Notes: a model not told the origin generated them from the letters alone. A stretch of 64,000 nt of DNA from Mycobacterium sp. KBS0706 (GCF_005938675.2 NZ_VCCH02000001.1:124001-188000), one strand, 5' to 3'; numbered from the stretch's first letter, positions 8,646 to 17,306 are shown. Program-made: numbers and translations.

Positions 8646-8663
8646 TCGGAAGGACAGGGTCAA
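8636..8663 (-). promoter_or_regulatory. Putative promoter of the Rieske oxygenase operon
   Basis: On the minus strand TTGACC (8658-8663) is followed after 16 bp by TATACG (8636-8641). The -10 is buried in the palindromic operator, consistent with repression by occlusion. Confidence 0.4.
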
Positions 8664-8672
8664 CGCCTTCCG
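8647..8672 (-). terminator. Terminator of the polysaccharide operon
   Basis: A hairpin with arms CGGAAGG and CCTTCCG and a 12-nt loop begins directly after the glycosyltransferase stop codon at 8673. In the direction of transcription it is followed by ATTGTTAT. Confidence 0.45.
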
Positions 8673-10103
8673 TCAGACCTTTTTGAATCCGGTCCGCGCC
8701 ATCCGGCCCCAGCCCTCCGCCTTGCGCAGCCAGCGCCACCAGCCGACCACCCGCCACCAGTTGTTGAGCTGGCGGTAGCCGAAATTCTCCGCCACCGCGG
8801 CGATGGTGAGCACCGCGATGTCGCGCAGCCGCGGATAGCGGCGCAGCTGGATCTCCTCCAGCACCAGCGAGCCGACGCTGACGAACACGCCGTAGATGAA
8901 GGTCAGCGCCGTGAAGGCGATCAGGTAGTCGACGCTGAGCAGCCCGAGCGCGGCGAAGAGCGGGATCAGCACATAGCCAAGCACCTCAAGCGGCGGACCG
9001 ATGACGTCGACCAGCAGCATCTGGCCGAACCCGATCGTACCGACGGCGCCGTAGCGCGGCCGGAACAGCATGTCCTTGTGCTTGAAGAAGGTCTCCAGCG
9101 CGCCGCGCTGCCACCGGCTGCGCTGGCGCCCGAGCGTGCCGAGGTCGCTCGGCGCCTCGGTCCAGCACACCGGCTCCGGCACGAACACGACGCGGTAGTC
9201 GCGCTTCGCGTCCCGCAGATGGCGGTGGATCTTGACGATGATCTCCAGGTCCTCGCCGACCGTGCCCAGGCTGTAGCCGCCGACCGCCACCGCCACGTTG
9301 CGGCGGAACAGGCCGAAGGCGCCGGAGACGATGGTCAGCGCCTGCATCCGGCTGAGCGCCAGCCGGGCCATCAGGAAGGCCCGCAGATACTCCACGGTCT
9401 GGAACAGCGGCAGGATCTGGCGCGGCAGGCCGACCCGCACCACCCGGCCGGAGCGGACCTCGCAGCCATTGGCGATGCGGATCGTGCCGCCCGACACCAC
9501 CGTCCGCACCGGATCCTCGACGAAGGGCTGGACCACGCCCAGCAGGCTGTCGGCCTCGAGCAGGCTGTCCGCGTCCACGGCGCAGAACAGCGGGTTGCGC
9601 GACACGACGATGCCGGCGTTCAGCGCGTCCGCCTTGCCGCCATTCGTCTTGTCAACCACCACCAGGTTGGGCTGCCGCGGCGTACCGTAGAGGCCGCGGA
9701 TCGGCTGGTGTGGGATCATGTCCTCATAGGCGCGGGTGACCGGTACCAACTCGAAGGCCTCGATCAGCCGGGCCATGGTGGCGTCCTTCGAGCCGTCGTT
9801 GATCACCACGATCTCGAAGCGCGGATACTGCAGCCCCAGCAGCGACCGCACATTCTCGACCACCGTCGCCTCCTCGTTATAGGCGGGGACCAGCAGCGAG
9901 ATCGGCGGCGCGACATCGGCATAGGCGGCCCAAAGCGATGGGCTGGCTTCGACCGGCGGGGCTCGGCGCAGGGTCCAGAAGGCGACGGCCAGCTCGACCA
10001 TATAGATCGCGGATTGCGCCAGGCCGGTGGCGATCACCAGCCAGCCGATGATCGGCGCCAGGACCAGCAGGACTGCTTCGGCGCCGGCGAGGAAGTCCGT
10101 CAT
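8673..10103 (-). CDS. Membrane family 2 glycosyltransferase (processive polysaccharide synthase-like)
   Basis: A 476-residue inner-membrane glycosyltransferase. An N-terminal hydrophobic segment (about 10-40) precedes the GT2 domain with ISLLVPAYNEEATV, NDGSKDATMARL, the DxD-type AVDADSLL, and the processive-enzyme signature QRSRW. Two or three membrane helices follow (LLVDVIGPPLEVLGYVLIPLFAALGLL and after). This topology is that of PgaC/hyaluronan-synthase-like enzymes that polymerise and extrude a glycan; no PilZ domain is seen. The start at 10103 is chosen because it overlaps the upstream stop as ATGA; a longer frame to 10238 runs inside the HEAT gene. Last gene of the five-gene operon. 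Confidence 0.82.
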   Translation of the reverse strand: MTDFLAGAEAVLLVLAPIIGWLVIATGLAQSAIYMVELAVAFWTLRRAPPVEASPSLWAAYADVAPPISLLVPAYNEEATVVENVRSLLGLQYPRFEIVVINDGSKDATMARLIEAFELVPVTRAYEDMIPHQPIRGLYGTPRQPNLVVVDKTNGGKADALNAGIVVSRNPLFCAVDADSLLEADSLLGVVQPFVEDPVRTVVSGGTIRIANGCEVRSGRVVRVGLPRQILPLFQTVEYLRAFLMARLALSRMQALTIVSGAFGLFRRNVAVAVGGYSLGTVGEDLEIIVKIHRHLRDAKRDYRVVFVPEPVCWTEAPSDLGTLGRQRSRWQRGALETFFKHKDMLFRPRYGAVGTIGFGQMLLVDVIGPPLEVLGYVLIPLFAALGLLSVDYLIAFTALTFIYGVFVSVGSLVLEEIQLRRYPRLRDIAVLTIAAVAENFGYRQLNNWWRVVGWWRWLRKAEGWGRMARTGFKKV

Positions 10104-11137
10104 CCTGCCCCCTGCATCAGGACGGCCTGGGCGATCCGGCCGGCCGCGCCCGGCTCCTCGGCCCGCCGGCGCAGGATCGCCAGCCCCGCCTCGCCCAGCT
10201 TGGCCAAGGCTTCGGCCGCCCGCATCCGGACCCACCACACCTCGTCGTCCAGCCGGGCCTCGAGATCCGCCGTCAGCTCGGTCAGCCCGATCGCGGCGGC
10301 GCAGCGCGCGGCCTGCGTCCGCACCTCCCAGGCCGGATCGGCCAGCCCCCGCCGCACCGCCGGGGCGGCCGCCGGATGCGCCAGCCTGGCGAGCACGCGG
10401 AAGGCCTCCGCCCGGACATCGACCATCGGGTCGCCGGCCGCCGCCAGCACGACCGGCAGGGCCGTGAGCATGCCGGCCTCGCCGAGCGCATCGAGCGCCA
10501 GCACCCGCTGGCGCATATCCGGCGCCGCGCCGGCCAGCCGCAGGAACAGCTCCGGATGCTGCGACACCAGCCGGCGGAACACCCGTGCGGAGGCGCGGGA
10601 CTCCAGGCCGCCCGCCTCGGCCAGCAACGACACCAGCCGGCCGGCATCGAGCGGCGCGTCGAGATCGACCAGCACCTCCGCCGCGGCCAGGCGCATCGCA
10701 GCGCCGGGCCCGCTTTCCACCACCTGCCGCAGCGTCCGCTCGGTCTCCGCCCCCGGAAACAGCCGCAGGCTGTGGATCGTCGCGACCGAATCCGCCCCGG
10801 CCGGGCTGGCCAGCCGGCGCCTGAGAACGGTGTCCAGGCCCAGCGACCGGATCAGGTCGACCAGGCGGCGCAGGCCGTCCCCCCGGATCAGCCGGTCGAT
10901 CCGGACCAGCAGATCGACCACGGAGCGCCCATCGGCCTCGGCCAGCGCCCGCCGCAGGGCGCTCTCGTCGATCTCGTTGCCGAGGAAGGCGAAGATCTTG
11001 CCCTGCAGGACTCTGACGACGGCCCGGCTTCGCCTGGCCTGGGCCTGCAGCAGCGCCCGGCGCAGGATCAGCACCGCCATCACCACCAGTGCGGCCAGGG
11101 CCAGCGCGAGGGAGACGGTCCAGATGGCAAGCAGCAT
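10100..11137 (-). CDS. Membrane-anchored HEAT-repeat protein
   Basis: A 345-residue protein with one N-terminal transmembrane segment (LLAIWTVSLALALAALVVMAVLIL), then helical pairs such as PMVDVRAEAFRVLARLAHPAAAPAVRRGLADPAWEVRTQAARCAAAIG, which are HEAT/PBS-lyase-like repeats. It is probably a cytoplasmic-face scaffold tethered to the inner membrane. It overlaps the glycosyltransferase by 4 bp and follows the outer-membrane protein by 4 bp, implying stoichiometric coupling with both. A structural or regulatory role in the polysaccharide machine is inferred from position. No catalytic residues are recognised. Confidence 0.75.
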   Translation of the reverse strand: MLLAIWTVSLALALAALVVMAVLILRRALLQAQARRSRAVVRVLQGKIFAFLGNEIDESALRRALAEADGRSVVDLLVRIDRLIRGDGLRRLVDLIRSLGLDTVLRRRLASPAGADSVATIHSLRLFPGAETERTLRQVVESGPGAAMRLAAAEVLVDLDAPLDAGRLVSLLAEAGGLESRASARVFRRLVSQHPELFLRLAGAAPDMRQRVLALDALGEAGMLTALPVVLAAAGDPMVDVRAEAFRVLARLAHPAAAPAVRRGLADPAWEVRTQAARCAAAIGLTELTADLEARLDDEVWWVRMRAAEALAKLGEAGLAILRRRAEEPGAAGRIAQAVLMQGAG

Positions 11138-11141
11138 GGCG

Positions 11142-12497
11142 TCAGAACCGATAGGTCAGGCCGAGCGTCACGCCGTAGCGAGTCGGGCCGTCCAACTGCT
11201 CCTCGCCCTCGCCGGTCAGCGTCAGCCCGACCTGGTCGTCCAGGTCGACGCCGAGCCCGCCGAAGACGGTGCGAGTCTCGATGGTCGTGTTGATCTCGGT
11301 GTCGAGCGCCCGGCTGTAGCCGGCGAAGACCCGCAGCCAGTCCTTCGCCTGCCAGTCGCCGCGGACCAGCCAGCCGACCTGCCAGTCGCCATACCGGTCG
11401 CGGCTGAGCGGCAGTTGGAAGGTCAGCCACAGCCGCTCGGCGAAGAGGTGCTGCTGGAACCCCGGCGCCAGGGTCAGCACGTCGAAGCCGTCGTAGGACT
11501 GATAGCGGACGTCGCCGGTCAGGGCGGTGCGGCCGAGGAAGCCCTGCCGGTCTCCGGCGCTGACCGTGACGGTGGTGCCGCCGGCCAGAGACCAGCGCGG
11601 CAGGAACTCCGAATCCGGGGCGATGGTGGCGGCCAGCGTGCCTTCGACCCCATCGGCGAGGCGCTGGAAGATCCCGGCCTCGAATTGCTCGCTGAACTCG
11701 CCGAAGCGGCTATGGAACGACACGCCGCCGAAGACGGCCGTGGCCGGCGAGAAGCGGTAGCCGATGGTGACGCCGCCTTCGCGCCAGGGCGCCCGCGCCG
11801 CGCCGTCATAGACGCTGTATCCGCCGCTGAGGTCGAGCCGCCAGGGATGCTCGACCGTGGTGCCGGCGGCGAGGCGCCGGCGCCGCTCGGCGATGTCGGC
11901 ATTGCCCGGCTCGCGGGCCTCGGCCTCGTCGTATTCGGCGGCTGCGGCGTCGAACTGGCCGCGCGCGGCGGCAACGTCGCCCAGCCCGACATGCGGGTCG
12001 GCCAGATTCGGGGCCGCGTCCCGGGCGGCGCGATAGGCACCCTCGGCCTCGTCCAGCCGGTTCTGGTAGAGGGCGATGCGGCCCTTGAGGGCCAGCGCCT
12101 CGGCATTGCCCGGGTCCCGCGCCAGCACGGCATCGACCTCCGCCGCCGCCTCGGCATAGCGGCCCTGGTAGCTGCGGATCCGCGCGATGGCGAGCCGGAC
12201 ATCGGCATAATCCGGCGCCAGCGCCTGCGCCTGGCCGAGCGTGTCGAGCGCCAGGTCGTAGCGCTGCTGGAAACCTTGGATCTGGCCGAGCAGCAGCAGG
12301 ATGTCGGCGTCCTTCGGCGCCATCGTCCGGGCCTCAGTGAGGAGCTGGACGGCGCGGTCGAAATCATTGGCCCGGCGCGCCTCCAGCGCCGATTTGTACA
12401 GCTCCTCGGCCGTGGCCGCACGGGCGGCCGGAATTGCGGCGGTGGTCAATGCGAGCGCGAGCAGGATGGCGGCGCAGGCACCGCGGCCTGGCGTCAC
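11142..12497 (-). CDS. TPR-repeat protein with YaiO-type outer-membrane beta-barrel
   Basis: A 451-residue exported protein: Sec signal (MTPGRGACAAILLALALTTAAIPAARA), about five TPR motifs at residues 30-205 (for example AEELYKSALEARRANDFDRAVQLLTEARTMAPKDADILLLLGQIQ), then a beta-rich domain of about 230 residues ending in aromatic YRF, the usual outer-membrane assembly signal. Architecture parallels PgaA and BcsC, where periplasmic TPRs guide a glycan to an outer-membrane pore, and the barrel resembles E. coli YaiO, itself encoded beside a GT2 gene. It is the likely export pore. Start overlaps the response regulator stop as ATGA. Confidence 0.78.
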   Translation of the reverse strand: MTPGRGACAAILLALALTTAAIPAARAATAEELYKSALEARRANDFDRAVQLLTEARTMAPKDADILLLLGQIQGFQQRYDLALDTLGQAQALAPDYADVRLAIARIRSYQGRYAEAAAEVDAVLARDPGNAEALALKGRIALYQNRLDEAEGAYRAARDAAPNLADPHVGLGDVAAARGQFDAAAAEYDEAEAREPGNADIAERRRRLAAGTTVEHPWRLDLSGGYSVYDGAARAPWREGGVTIGYRFSPATAVFGGVSFHSRFGEFSEQFEAGIFQRLADGVEGTLAATIAPDSEFLPRWSLAGGTTVTVSAGDRQGFLGRTALTGDVRYQSYDGFDVLTLAPGFQQHLFAERLWLTFQLPLSRDRYGDWQVGWLVRGDWQAKDWLRVFAGYSRALDTEINTTIETRTVFGGLGVDLDDQVGLTLTGEGEEQLDGPTRYGVTLGLTYRF

Positions 12498-12886
12498 GAC
12501 GGCCTCTGGCGATTGCGCAGAATCCGCTGGATTCGCAGCACCAGCTCGTCGGGAAGGAACGGCTTGACCAGATAGTCATGGGCGCCGAGCGACAGGCCGG
12601 CCACCACATCCTGCTCCTGCCGGCGCGCGGTCAGCATGATCACCGGAACGTCGCACGTCACGCCGCTGTCGGACAGCCGCTGCAGGACCTGGAAGCCGTC
12701 GAGGCCGGGCATCATGCCGTCGAGCACGATCAGGTCGGGCGGCGATGCCGAGGCCACTTCGAGGGCCGCCTCGCCATCCTCGGCCAGCTCGACCTCATAG
12801 CCGCGGCTGCGCAGCTTGAACTCGAGCAGGTCGCGCAGCAGCTCGTCGTCATCCACGACCAGGATCTTCGGCTTGGCAGGCGACAT
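12494..12886 (-). CDS. Stand-alone response regulator receiver protein
   Basis: A 130-residue CheY-like receiver without output domain. Acidic pocket D12-D13-D14, phosphoacceptor D56 (LIVLDGMMPG), conserved Thr in MLTAR and Lys in YLVKPF are all present, so phosphorylation should work. The frame extends upstream to 13138, but the start at 12886 is preferred: it has an AAGGAG ribosome site and is 5 bp after the upstream stop. Embedding in the operon suggests post-translational control of the synthesis/export complex by an unlinked kinase, possibly through the HEAT protein (inference). Confidence 0.82.
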   Translation of the reverse strand: MSPAKPKILVVDDDELLRDLLEFKLRSRGYEVELAEDGEAALEVASASPPDLIVLDGMMPGLDGFQVLQRLSDSGVTCDVPVIMLTARRQEQDVVAGLSLGAHDYLVKPFLPDELVLRIQRILRNRQRPS

Positions 12887-12891
12887 GTGGC

Positions 12892-14508
12892 TCAGGGCTC
12901 CTTGCGGGGGCTGTCGAGCAGCCCGTGCACGGCAATGCCGGCGAAGGCCGGCCAGACGGAGAGGACCGGCCGGATGCGGTCGATCGCCGCCGTCAGCGCC
13001 GCGGCGTCGCCGAGGAAGCTGAGCCGGCCGGCGGGCAGCCGGTGGTCGCCCCGGCGGCGATAGGCCTGCCCCGCCGGACTGGCGCGGGGCCGGTCGAGCA
13101 GAACGAGAATCCGACGGCCGTCGAGCGTGACTCGCCACAGCTCGCCCTCCGCGGCCGGGCGGAACGACTGGACGCGGTCATCCGGCAGCGGCCCGGCCTC
13201 CAGCGCGACGGTCATGGGCCGGTCGTGCGCGCCAGCCCAGGCCAGGGCGCTTTCGGCGGCGGCGACGATCTCGTCCGGCCTGGTGCGATAGGCCATGACG
13301 GCGAAGCGGTCCGCCGCCGCGGCGAGCCGGTCGAGAGAACCGGCCATCTCCGGCATATCGAGCCACCAGAAGGGCAGGACCACCTCGACCGGGCCGGCAG
13401 CTTCTCGCTTCAGCCGCTGCAGCGTGCCGAGATAGGCGGCGATGCCGGCGGCCCGGTCGAGCGGCCAGCCGGCGAGCAGATAGGGCTCGATGTCGTACTG
13501 GATTCCGTCCAGGGCCGGTGAGCCGCGGTTGAAGGCCGCGATCGCCCGCGTGCGCGCCAGGAATGGCGGCCGGCCCGCCTTGGTGATGGCCGCCGGGTCC
13601 CCTTCGACCGCCCAGACCGACAGGCCCGCGGCGCGGGCAGCCTGCAGGAAGGATCGCAGCCGGCCGGCATCCGCCACGGCGCCGTCGCGGATGTCGAGGC
13701 CGATGAAGATCCGGTCCAGCCCGCGATCCCGCGCCGCGGCGATGAGGCCGTCGCCATCGTCCCGCCACTGCGCCGGACGCCAGGCCCAAGTCGACAGCGG
13801 CACCGGCCGGTCCTCGCCCCCGCGCAGCCGGAGGGAGCGAAGCGAGATCCGCGCCGACCCCTCCGGACAGCGGAGGGTCGCCGCGACCCGAGCATCCCGA
13901 TCGCCCGCAAGCGGGACGACCTCCTGCTGTCCCGTGCCCGGCGGCAGGCGGCCGATCGGCGCCTCACTGCCCAGGGAAATATCAAAGGGCGTGTCCGCGT
14001 CGTACTCGGCCGCCAGGTCCAGCCGGGCGCCACGCGGGAGATGGCCGGGCAGCTCCACGATGGCCGAACCCGCCGCCGTCCCGGCCGCACACTCCACCGC
14101 CACGGTCCCCGGAGCGGCCCGACGCAGCACCGCCCGCCCGACGGCGCGCGGCCTGGCCTGGTCGAGCAGGTCCGGCCCGACCGGCAGCATGGGACCGGAG
14201 GCCGAGGCGTGCCCGTCATCGAGCTCAATCTCGGAGATCGCGATCGGGTCGTCCGGAGCGGCCGGCACAGGCCCGATGAGCCGGATCACCGGATTGCGGT
14301 CCTGCGAGGCAGGCTCGAACCCGAGCCACCGCACGCGGGCGGCGCCGACCGGCAGGGCCAGTGCGGGACACGCCGGCCGGTCCGGCGAGATCGCGAGCAC
14401 GAGCCGGGCCCCGGCCATGTCCTCGGACACCCGGCTGAGGCTGGCCCCGGCCGGCGGTGACGCGCACACGCTCAGCCAGACGATCGAAGCAGCGGCGGCA
14501 AGCGCCAT
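12892..14508 (-). CDS. Exported TIM-barrel glycosidase-like protein of unknown function
   Basis: A 538-residue protein with an N-terminal export signal (about residues 1-22). The first 230 residues are beta-rich and resemble a carbohydrate-binding module. From about residue 250 the pattern of a TIM barrel appears: DRIFIGLDIRDG, AAGLSVWAVEGD, LDGIQYDIEPY (acidic residues in the place of the GH18 DGxDxDxE motif), VEVVLPFWWLDMP, FAVMAYRTRPDEI, MTVALEAGP. Hydrolase activity on a secreted glycan is plausible, as for PgaB's C-terminal domain, but unproven. First gene of the five-gene operon. Confidence 0.65.
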   Translation of the reverse strand: MALAAAASIVWLSVCASPPAGASLSRVSEDMAGARLVLAISPDRPACPALALPVGAARVRWLGFEPASQDRNPVIRLIGPVPAAPDDPIAISEIELDDGHASASGPMLPVGPDLLDQARPRAVGRAVLRRAAPGTVAVECAAGTAAGSAIVELPGHLPRGARLDLAAEYDADTPFDISLGSEAPIGRLPPGTGQQEVVPLAGDRDARVAATLRCPEGSARISLRSLRLRGGEDRPVPLSTWAWRPAQWRDDGDGLIAAARDRGLDRIFIGLDIRDGAVADAGRLRSFLQAARAAGLSVWAVEGDPAAITKAGRPPFLARTRAIAAFNRGSPALDGIQYDIEPYLLAGWPLDRAAGIAAYLGTLQRLKREAAGPVEVVLPFWWLDMPEMAGSLDRLAAAADRFAVMAYRTRPDEIVAAAESALAWAGAHDRPMTVALEAGPLPDDRVQSFRPAAEGELWRVTLDGRRILVLLDRPRASPAGQAYRRRGDHRLPAGRLSFLGDAAALTAAIDRIRPVLSVWPAFAGIAVHGLLDSPRKEP

Positions 14509-14525
14509 CCAAGCACCGAATCCGA

Positions 14526-14601
14526 GTAATGTTCGGCATCGAGTATAGTTAGGAACCGCCGCCGCAGAAATCCGATCGTCGCGAAAAATATTCTATTCGC
14601 G
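14526..14601 (-). promoter_or_regulatory. Promoter region of the polysaccharide operon with A/T-rich dyad
   Basis: This short A/T-richer gap precedes the operon. On the minus strand a TATACT hexamer (about 14542-14547) could be a -10, though no good -35 is seen. A dyad CGCGAA (14580-14585)/TTCGCG (14596-14601) with a 10-bp A/T-rich centre is a possible regulator site. Confidence 0.3.
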
Positions 14602-14616
14602 CGAGGACTCTGATCC

Positions 14617-15639
14617 TCACCGCGCCCGCGCCGCGCCCTCCGGCGGGCGGTCGACCAGCCGCTCGATCTCGGCCATGACGTCGTCCGGCAACGGCCCTTT
14701 CCCCAGTGCACCCGCATTCTCCCGCACCTGCGTCACTGACCGGAAGCCGGGGATCGGCAGCGTCCGCGGCGACTTGGCCCAGAGCCAGGCAAGTGCCCCC
14801 TGGGCCGGGCTGCGGCCGCCGGCCGTGAGCAGGTGCCGAATCCGATCCAGCCGCTCGGCGAAGCCGGGCACCACGCGGCCATCCTTGAAATAGTCCATCC
14901 AGCCGAAGGTGTTGGACCGGACGTCGTCCGCCGGCAGCGCCTGCCCGGCCGCGAACTTGCCGGTCAGCAGCCCCATGGCCAGCGGCGAGCGGTTGATCGA
15001 GATCAGGCCATGCGCCTCGACCGCTCCGAGCAGGCCGGGTGCGTCGAAAAACAGGTTCATGCCGTGCTGTACGGCGACGAAGCCCGGCCGCCCGGCATAG
15101 GCCGCAGCCCTATCCGGGAAATCGGTGCTCCAACCATAGGCGCCGATGACACCCGCGGCGCGAAGCCGGTCCAACTCGTCGAACACCTCGCCGGCCGGCT
15201 CGACCGCCACGTCGTTCAGGTGCAATTGCACCAAGTCGATCCGGTCGCGGCGCAGCCGGCGCAGCGACGCCTCGACTGCGCTGCGCGTCTCCTGCCGCAG
15301 ATCGCCATCCGCGATGCTGCCAGCCATCTGTTTTGTCACCGGATCGAAGCGGTTGCCGAGCTTGGTTGCGATCACGACCTCGTCGTGACCCTCCAGGGCC
15401 TGGCCAAGCACCTCCTCGGAATGGCCGGCGCCGTAGACGTCGGCGGTGTCGAAGAACCGGATGCCGAGATCGACGGCACAGCGGATGGCCGCCGTCGATT
15501 CCGCATCGTCGACCGTGCCGTAGCCGAGCGGCGTGTCGCCGGCGAAGAACGGGCCGCCGATCGCCCAGCAGCCGAGGCCGAGGCGCGGCACCTCGCGCCC
15601 ATCCCATAGGCGAATTGCCGGTTCGGGTCGGTCAGTCAT
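14617..15639 (-). CDS. Aldo/keto reductase
   Basis: A 340-residue NADPH-dependent oxidoreductase of the aldo/keto reductase family. Active-site elements are seen: FFDTADVYGAGHSEEVLGQAL (Asp and Tyr of the tetrad), VVIATKLGN (Lys), and LVQLHLND (His). The C-terminal cofactor segment IPGFRSVTQVRENAGAL is present. The frame extends to 15678, but 15639 has an AAGGTAGG ribosome site just upstream. It is divergent from a LysR regulator, with the CTTTTC/GAAAAG dyad at 15649-15666 between them, so it is the regulator's probable target. Substrate unknown. Confidence 0.85.
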   Translation of the reverse strand: MTDRPEPAIRLWDGREVPRLGLGCWAIGGPFFAGDTPLGYGTVDDAESTAAIRCAVDLGIRFFDTADVYGAGHSEEVLGQALEGHDEVVIATKLGNRFDPVTKQMAGSIADGDLRQETRSAVEASLRRLRRDRIDLVQLHLNDVAVEPAGEVFDELDRLRAAGVIGAYGWSTDFPDRAAAYAGRPGFVAVQHGMNLFFDAPGLLGAVEAHGLISINRSPLAMGLLTGKFAAGQALPADDVRSNTFGWMDYFKDGRVVPGFAERLDRIRHLLTAGGRSPAQGALAWLWAKSPRTLPIPGFRSVTQVRENAGALGKGPLPDDVMAEIERLVDRPPEGAARAR

Positions 15640-15648
15640 GGCACCTAC

Positions 15649-15666
15649 CTTTTCATCATCGAAAAG
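15649..15666. promoter_or_regulatory. Dyad in the divergent AKR/LysR promoter
   Basis: Perfect 6-bp arms CTTTTC (15649-15654) and GAAAAG (15661-15666) around ATCATC. The site has a T...A inverted-repeat form compatible with LysR binding and lies just upstream of the aldo/keto reductase ribosome site. Confidence 0.4.
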
Positions 15667-15744
15667 AATTTGGATCAACCAGAGAAAGGCTATCGGCTAT
15701 GGTCCAACCCTGGAACAGACAGCATTGAAACAAGCGTTGCAGAA

Positions 15745-16614
15745 ATGAAAAGCTCGGTAGACTGGGAGGACATCCATCTGTTCCTGGCCGTGGCCCGCGG
15801 CGAGGGGCTGAGCGCCGCGGCCCGCCAGGCGGGGTCGAGCCCGGCCACGCTGGGGCGCCGGATGACGGCGCTGGAGCGCAGCCTGGGCCAGCGCCTGTTC
15901 GTGCGGGAGCGGCTGGGCTACCGGCTGACCGAGCCGGGGCGCCAGTTCCTGGCCCAGGCCGAGGAGATGGAGGCGGCCGCCACCGGCATCGAGCGCTGGC
16001 GCGACGGCCTGTCGCCGCGCCGCACCGTGCGGATCTCGGCCGGGACCTGGACCTCCTGGTTCCTGGCCCGGCACATCGACGCGCTGTGGTCGCCCGGCGA
16101 GCCCTGGACGATCGACTTCGTCGCCGCCAACGCCCGGCTCGACATCGCCCGCGGCCAAGCCGATATCGGCGTGCGCAACCGCCGGCCGGAAGAGCCGTGG
16201 CTGGCGGGGCGGCGGACCGGCGACGTAGCCTTCGCCGTCTATGGCCGGCGCGGTGATGCGCTGGAGCAGCGCTGGATCGGCGTCACCGGCGACGGCGCCG
16301 TCACCCCCTCCGCCCGCTGGGTGGCGGAGCGGCACGCCGCCGCCACCGTGGTGCGGGGCAACGATCCCCGCCTGATCCTGGACCTGCTGCGCCGCGGCGT
16401 CGGCCGGGCGGTGCTGCCCTGCTTCGTCGGCGACGCCGATCCGGAGCTCCAGCGGCTGCAGGAGATCGAGGATCTGCGCCACCAGCAATGGCTGGTGCTG
16501 CACCAGGACGAGCGCCGCCACCCCGCGGTGCGCGCCGTGATCGAGCGCATCGTCCGGCTTATGCGCGAGAACCGGGCGCTGCTGCGGGGCGAAGGCAGCG
16601 GCGCAGACGCCTAG
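15745..16614 (+). CDS. LysR family transcriptional regulator
   Basis: A 289-residue regulator with an N-terminal winged helix (WEDIHLFLAVARGEGLSAAARQAGSSPATLGRRMTALERSLGQRLFVRERLGYRLTEPG, residues about 6-65) and a substrate-binding-like effector domain. The start at 15745 (MKSSVDWEDIH) fits the family N-terminus; an in-frame ATG at 15670 would add 25 atypical residues. Divergent from the aldo/keto reductase. Its TAG stop lies in a CTAG palindrome that also supplies the stop codon of the converging TetR gene. Confidence 0.85.
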   Translation: MKSSVDWEDIHLFLAVARGEGLSAAARQAGSSPATLGRRMTALERSLGQRLFVRERLGYRLTEPGRQFLAQAEEMEAAATGIERWRDGLSPRRTVRISAGTWTSWFLARHIDALWSPGEPWTIDFVAANARLDIARGQADIGVRNRRPEEPWLAGRRTGDVAFAVYGRRGDALEQRWIGVTGDGAVTPSARWVAERHAAATVVRGNDPRLILDLLRRGVGRAVLPCFVGDADPELQRLQEIEDLRHQQWLVLHQDERRHPAVRAVIERIVRLMRENRALLRGEGSGADA

Positions 16615-17306
16615 GCACCGTCCGCCGCCAGCCCCATGGCGTTGCCGGACAGGAGGCCGTCGACCCAGCCATTGGCGATGCGGACGGCGTCCTCCGGCGT
16701 GAACACGGAAGGGTCCAGGCAGAGCTCGAGCCACAGCCCGTCGAGCATGGCGGTGAAGGCCAGCGCCGCCAGCGCCGCGTCGACCCGGCGCGACCGGGCT
16801 TCGGCTGCGGCGACGATCAGCCCCTCCAGACGCTGGCGATAAGCGGCGTAGACATCGCGGTGGATCCGGCGGATCGCCTCGTCGCGGCGCACCAGCGCCC
16901 AGAAGGACAGCCAGAGTGACAGCAGGTCGGGGTCCAGCACCGGCGGCCGGAAGCTGGCATCGATGAAGGCGCGCAACCGCGCCTCGGGCGTCGGCTCCGC
17001 CGCGTCCAACGCGACCGCCAGCGTCTCGGCGACATGGCTGCCGATGGATCGGTAGGTTTCGGCGATCAGGGTGTCGATGCCGCCGAAATAATGGCGCACC
17101 AAGCCGGGCGACACGCCGGCACGGGCGCACACCTCGCGCACGGACGTGGCCGCATGGCCGCGTTCGGCCAGGCATCGGGCCGTGGCTTCGATCAGCGCCC
17201 GGCGTCGCACCGCCGGCAGTTCGCGCGTGAATTTCGCGCGCGGCCCTGATTTATCGTCAGGCACGCGATCGGATGGGGCGGAGCGGGACTCGGCCACGAA
17301 AGGCAA
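16611..17306 (-). CDS. TetR family transcriptional regulator (BetI-like)
   Basis: A repressor of up to 231 residues with a TetR helix-turn-helix (RRRALIEATARCLAERGHAATSVREVCARAGVSPGLVRHYFGGIDTLI, about residues 35-80) and a C-terminal ligand domain of the BetI type (LDGLWLELCLDPSVFTPEDAVRIANGWVDGLL). BetI controls choline/betaine genes, but none are visible here, so the target is open. The listed ATG lies in the hairpin terminating the cold-shock gene upstream, so a later start within the first 30 residues is possible. Confidence 0.78.
   Translation of the reverse strand: MPFVAESRSAPSDRVPDDKSGPRAKFTRELPAVRRRALIEATARCLAERGHAATSVREVCARAGVSPGLVRHYFGGIDTLIAETYRSIGSHVAETLAVALDAAEPTPEARLRAFIDASFRPPVLDPDLLSLWLSFWALVRRDEAIRRIHRDVYAAYRQRLEGLIVAAAEARSRRVDAALAALAFTAMLDGLWLELCLDPSVFTPEDAVRIANGWVDGLLSGNAMGLAADGA

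Noticed and set aside
9078..12575. Very long open frame on the opposite strand of the polysaccharide operon
   Set aside because: It is an artefact of high GC codon use: the reverse complement of real genes stays open. The translation is low-complexity Arg/Ala/Gln without family motifs. The same applies to 57802-61347 (upstream part), 45046-48819, 41947-45006, 21961-24486, 20163-22304 and 61230-63743 on the minus strand.
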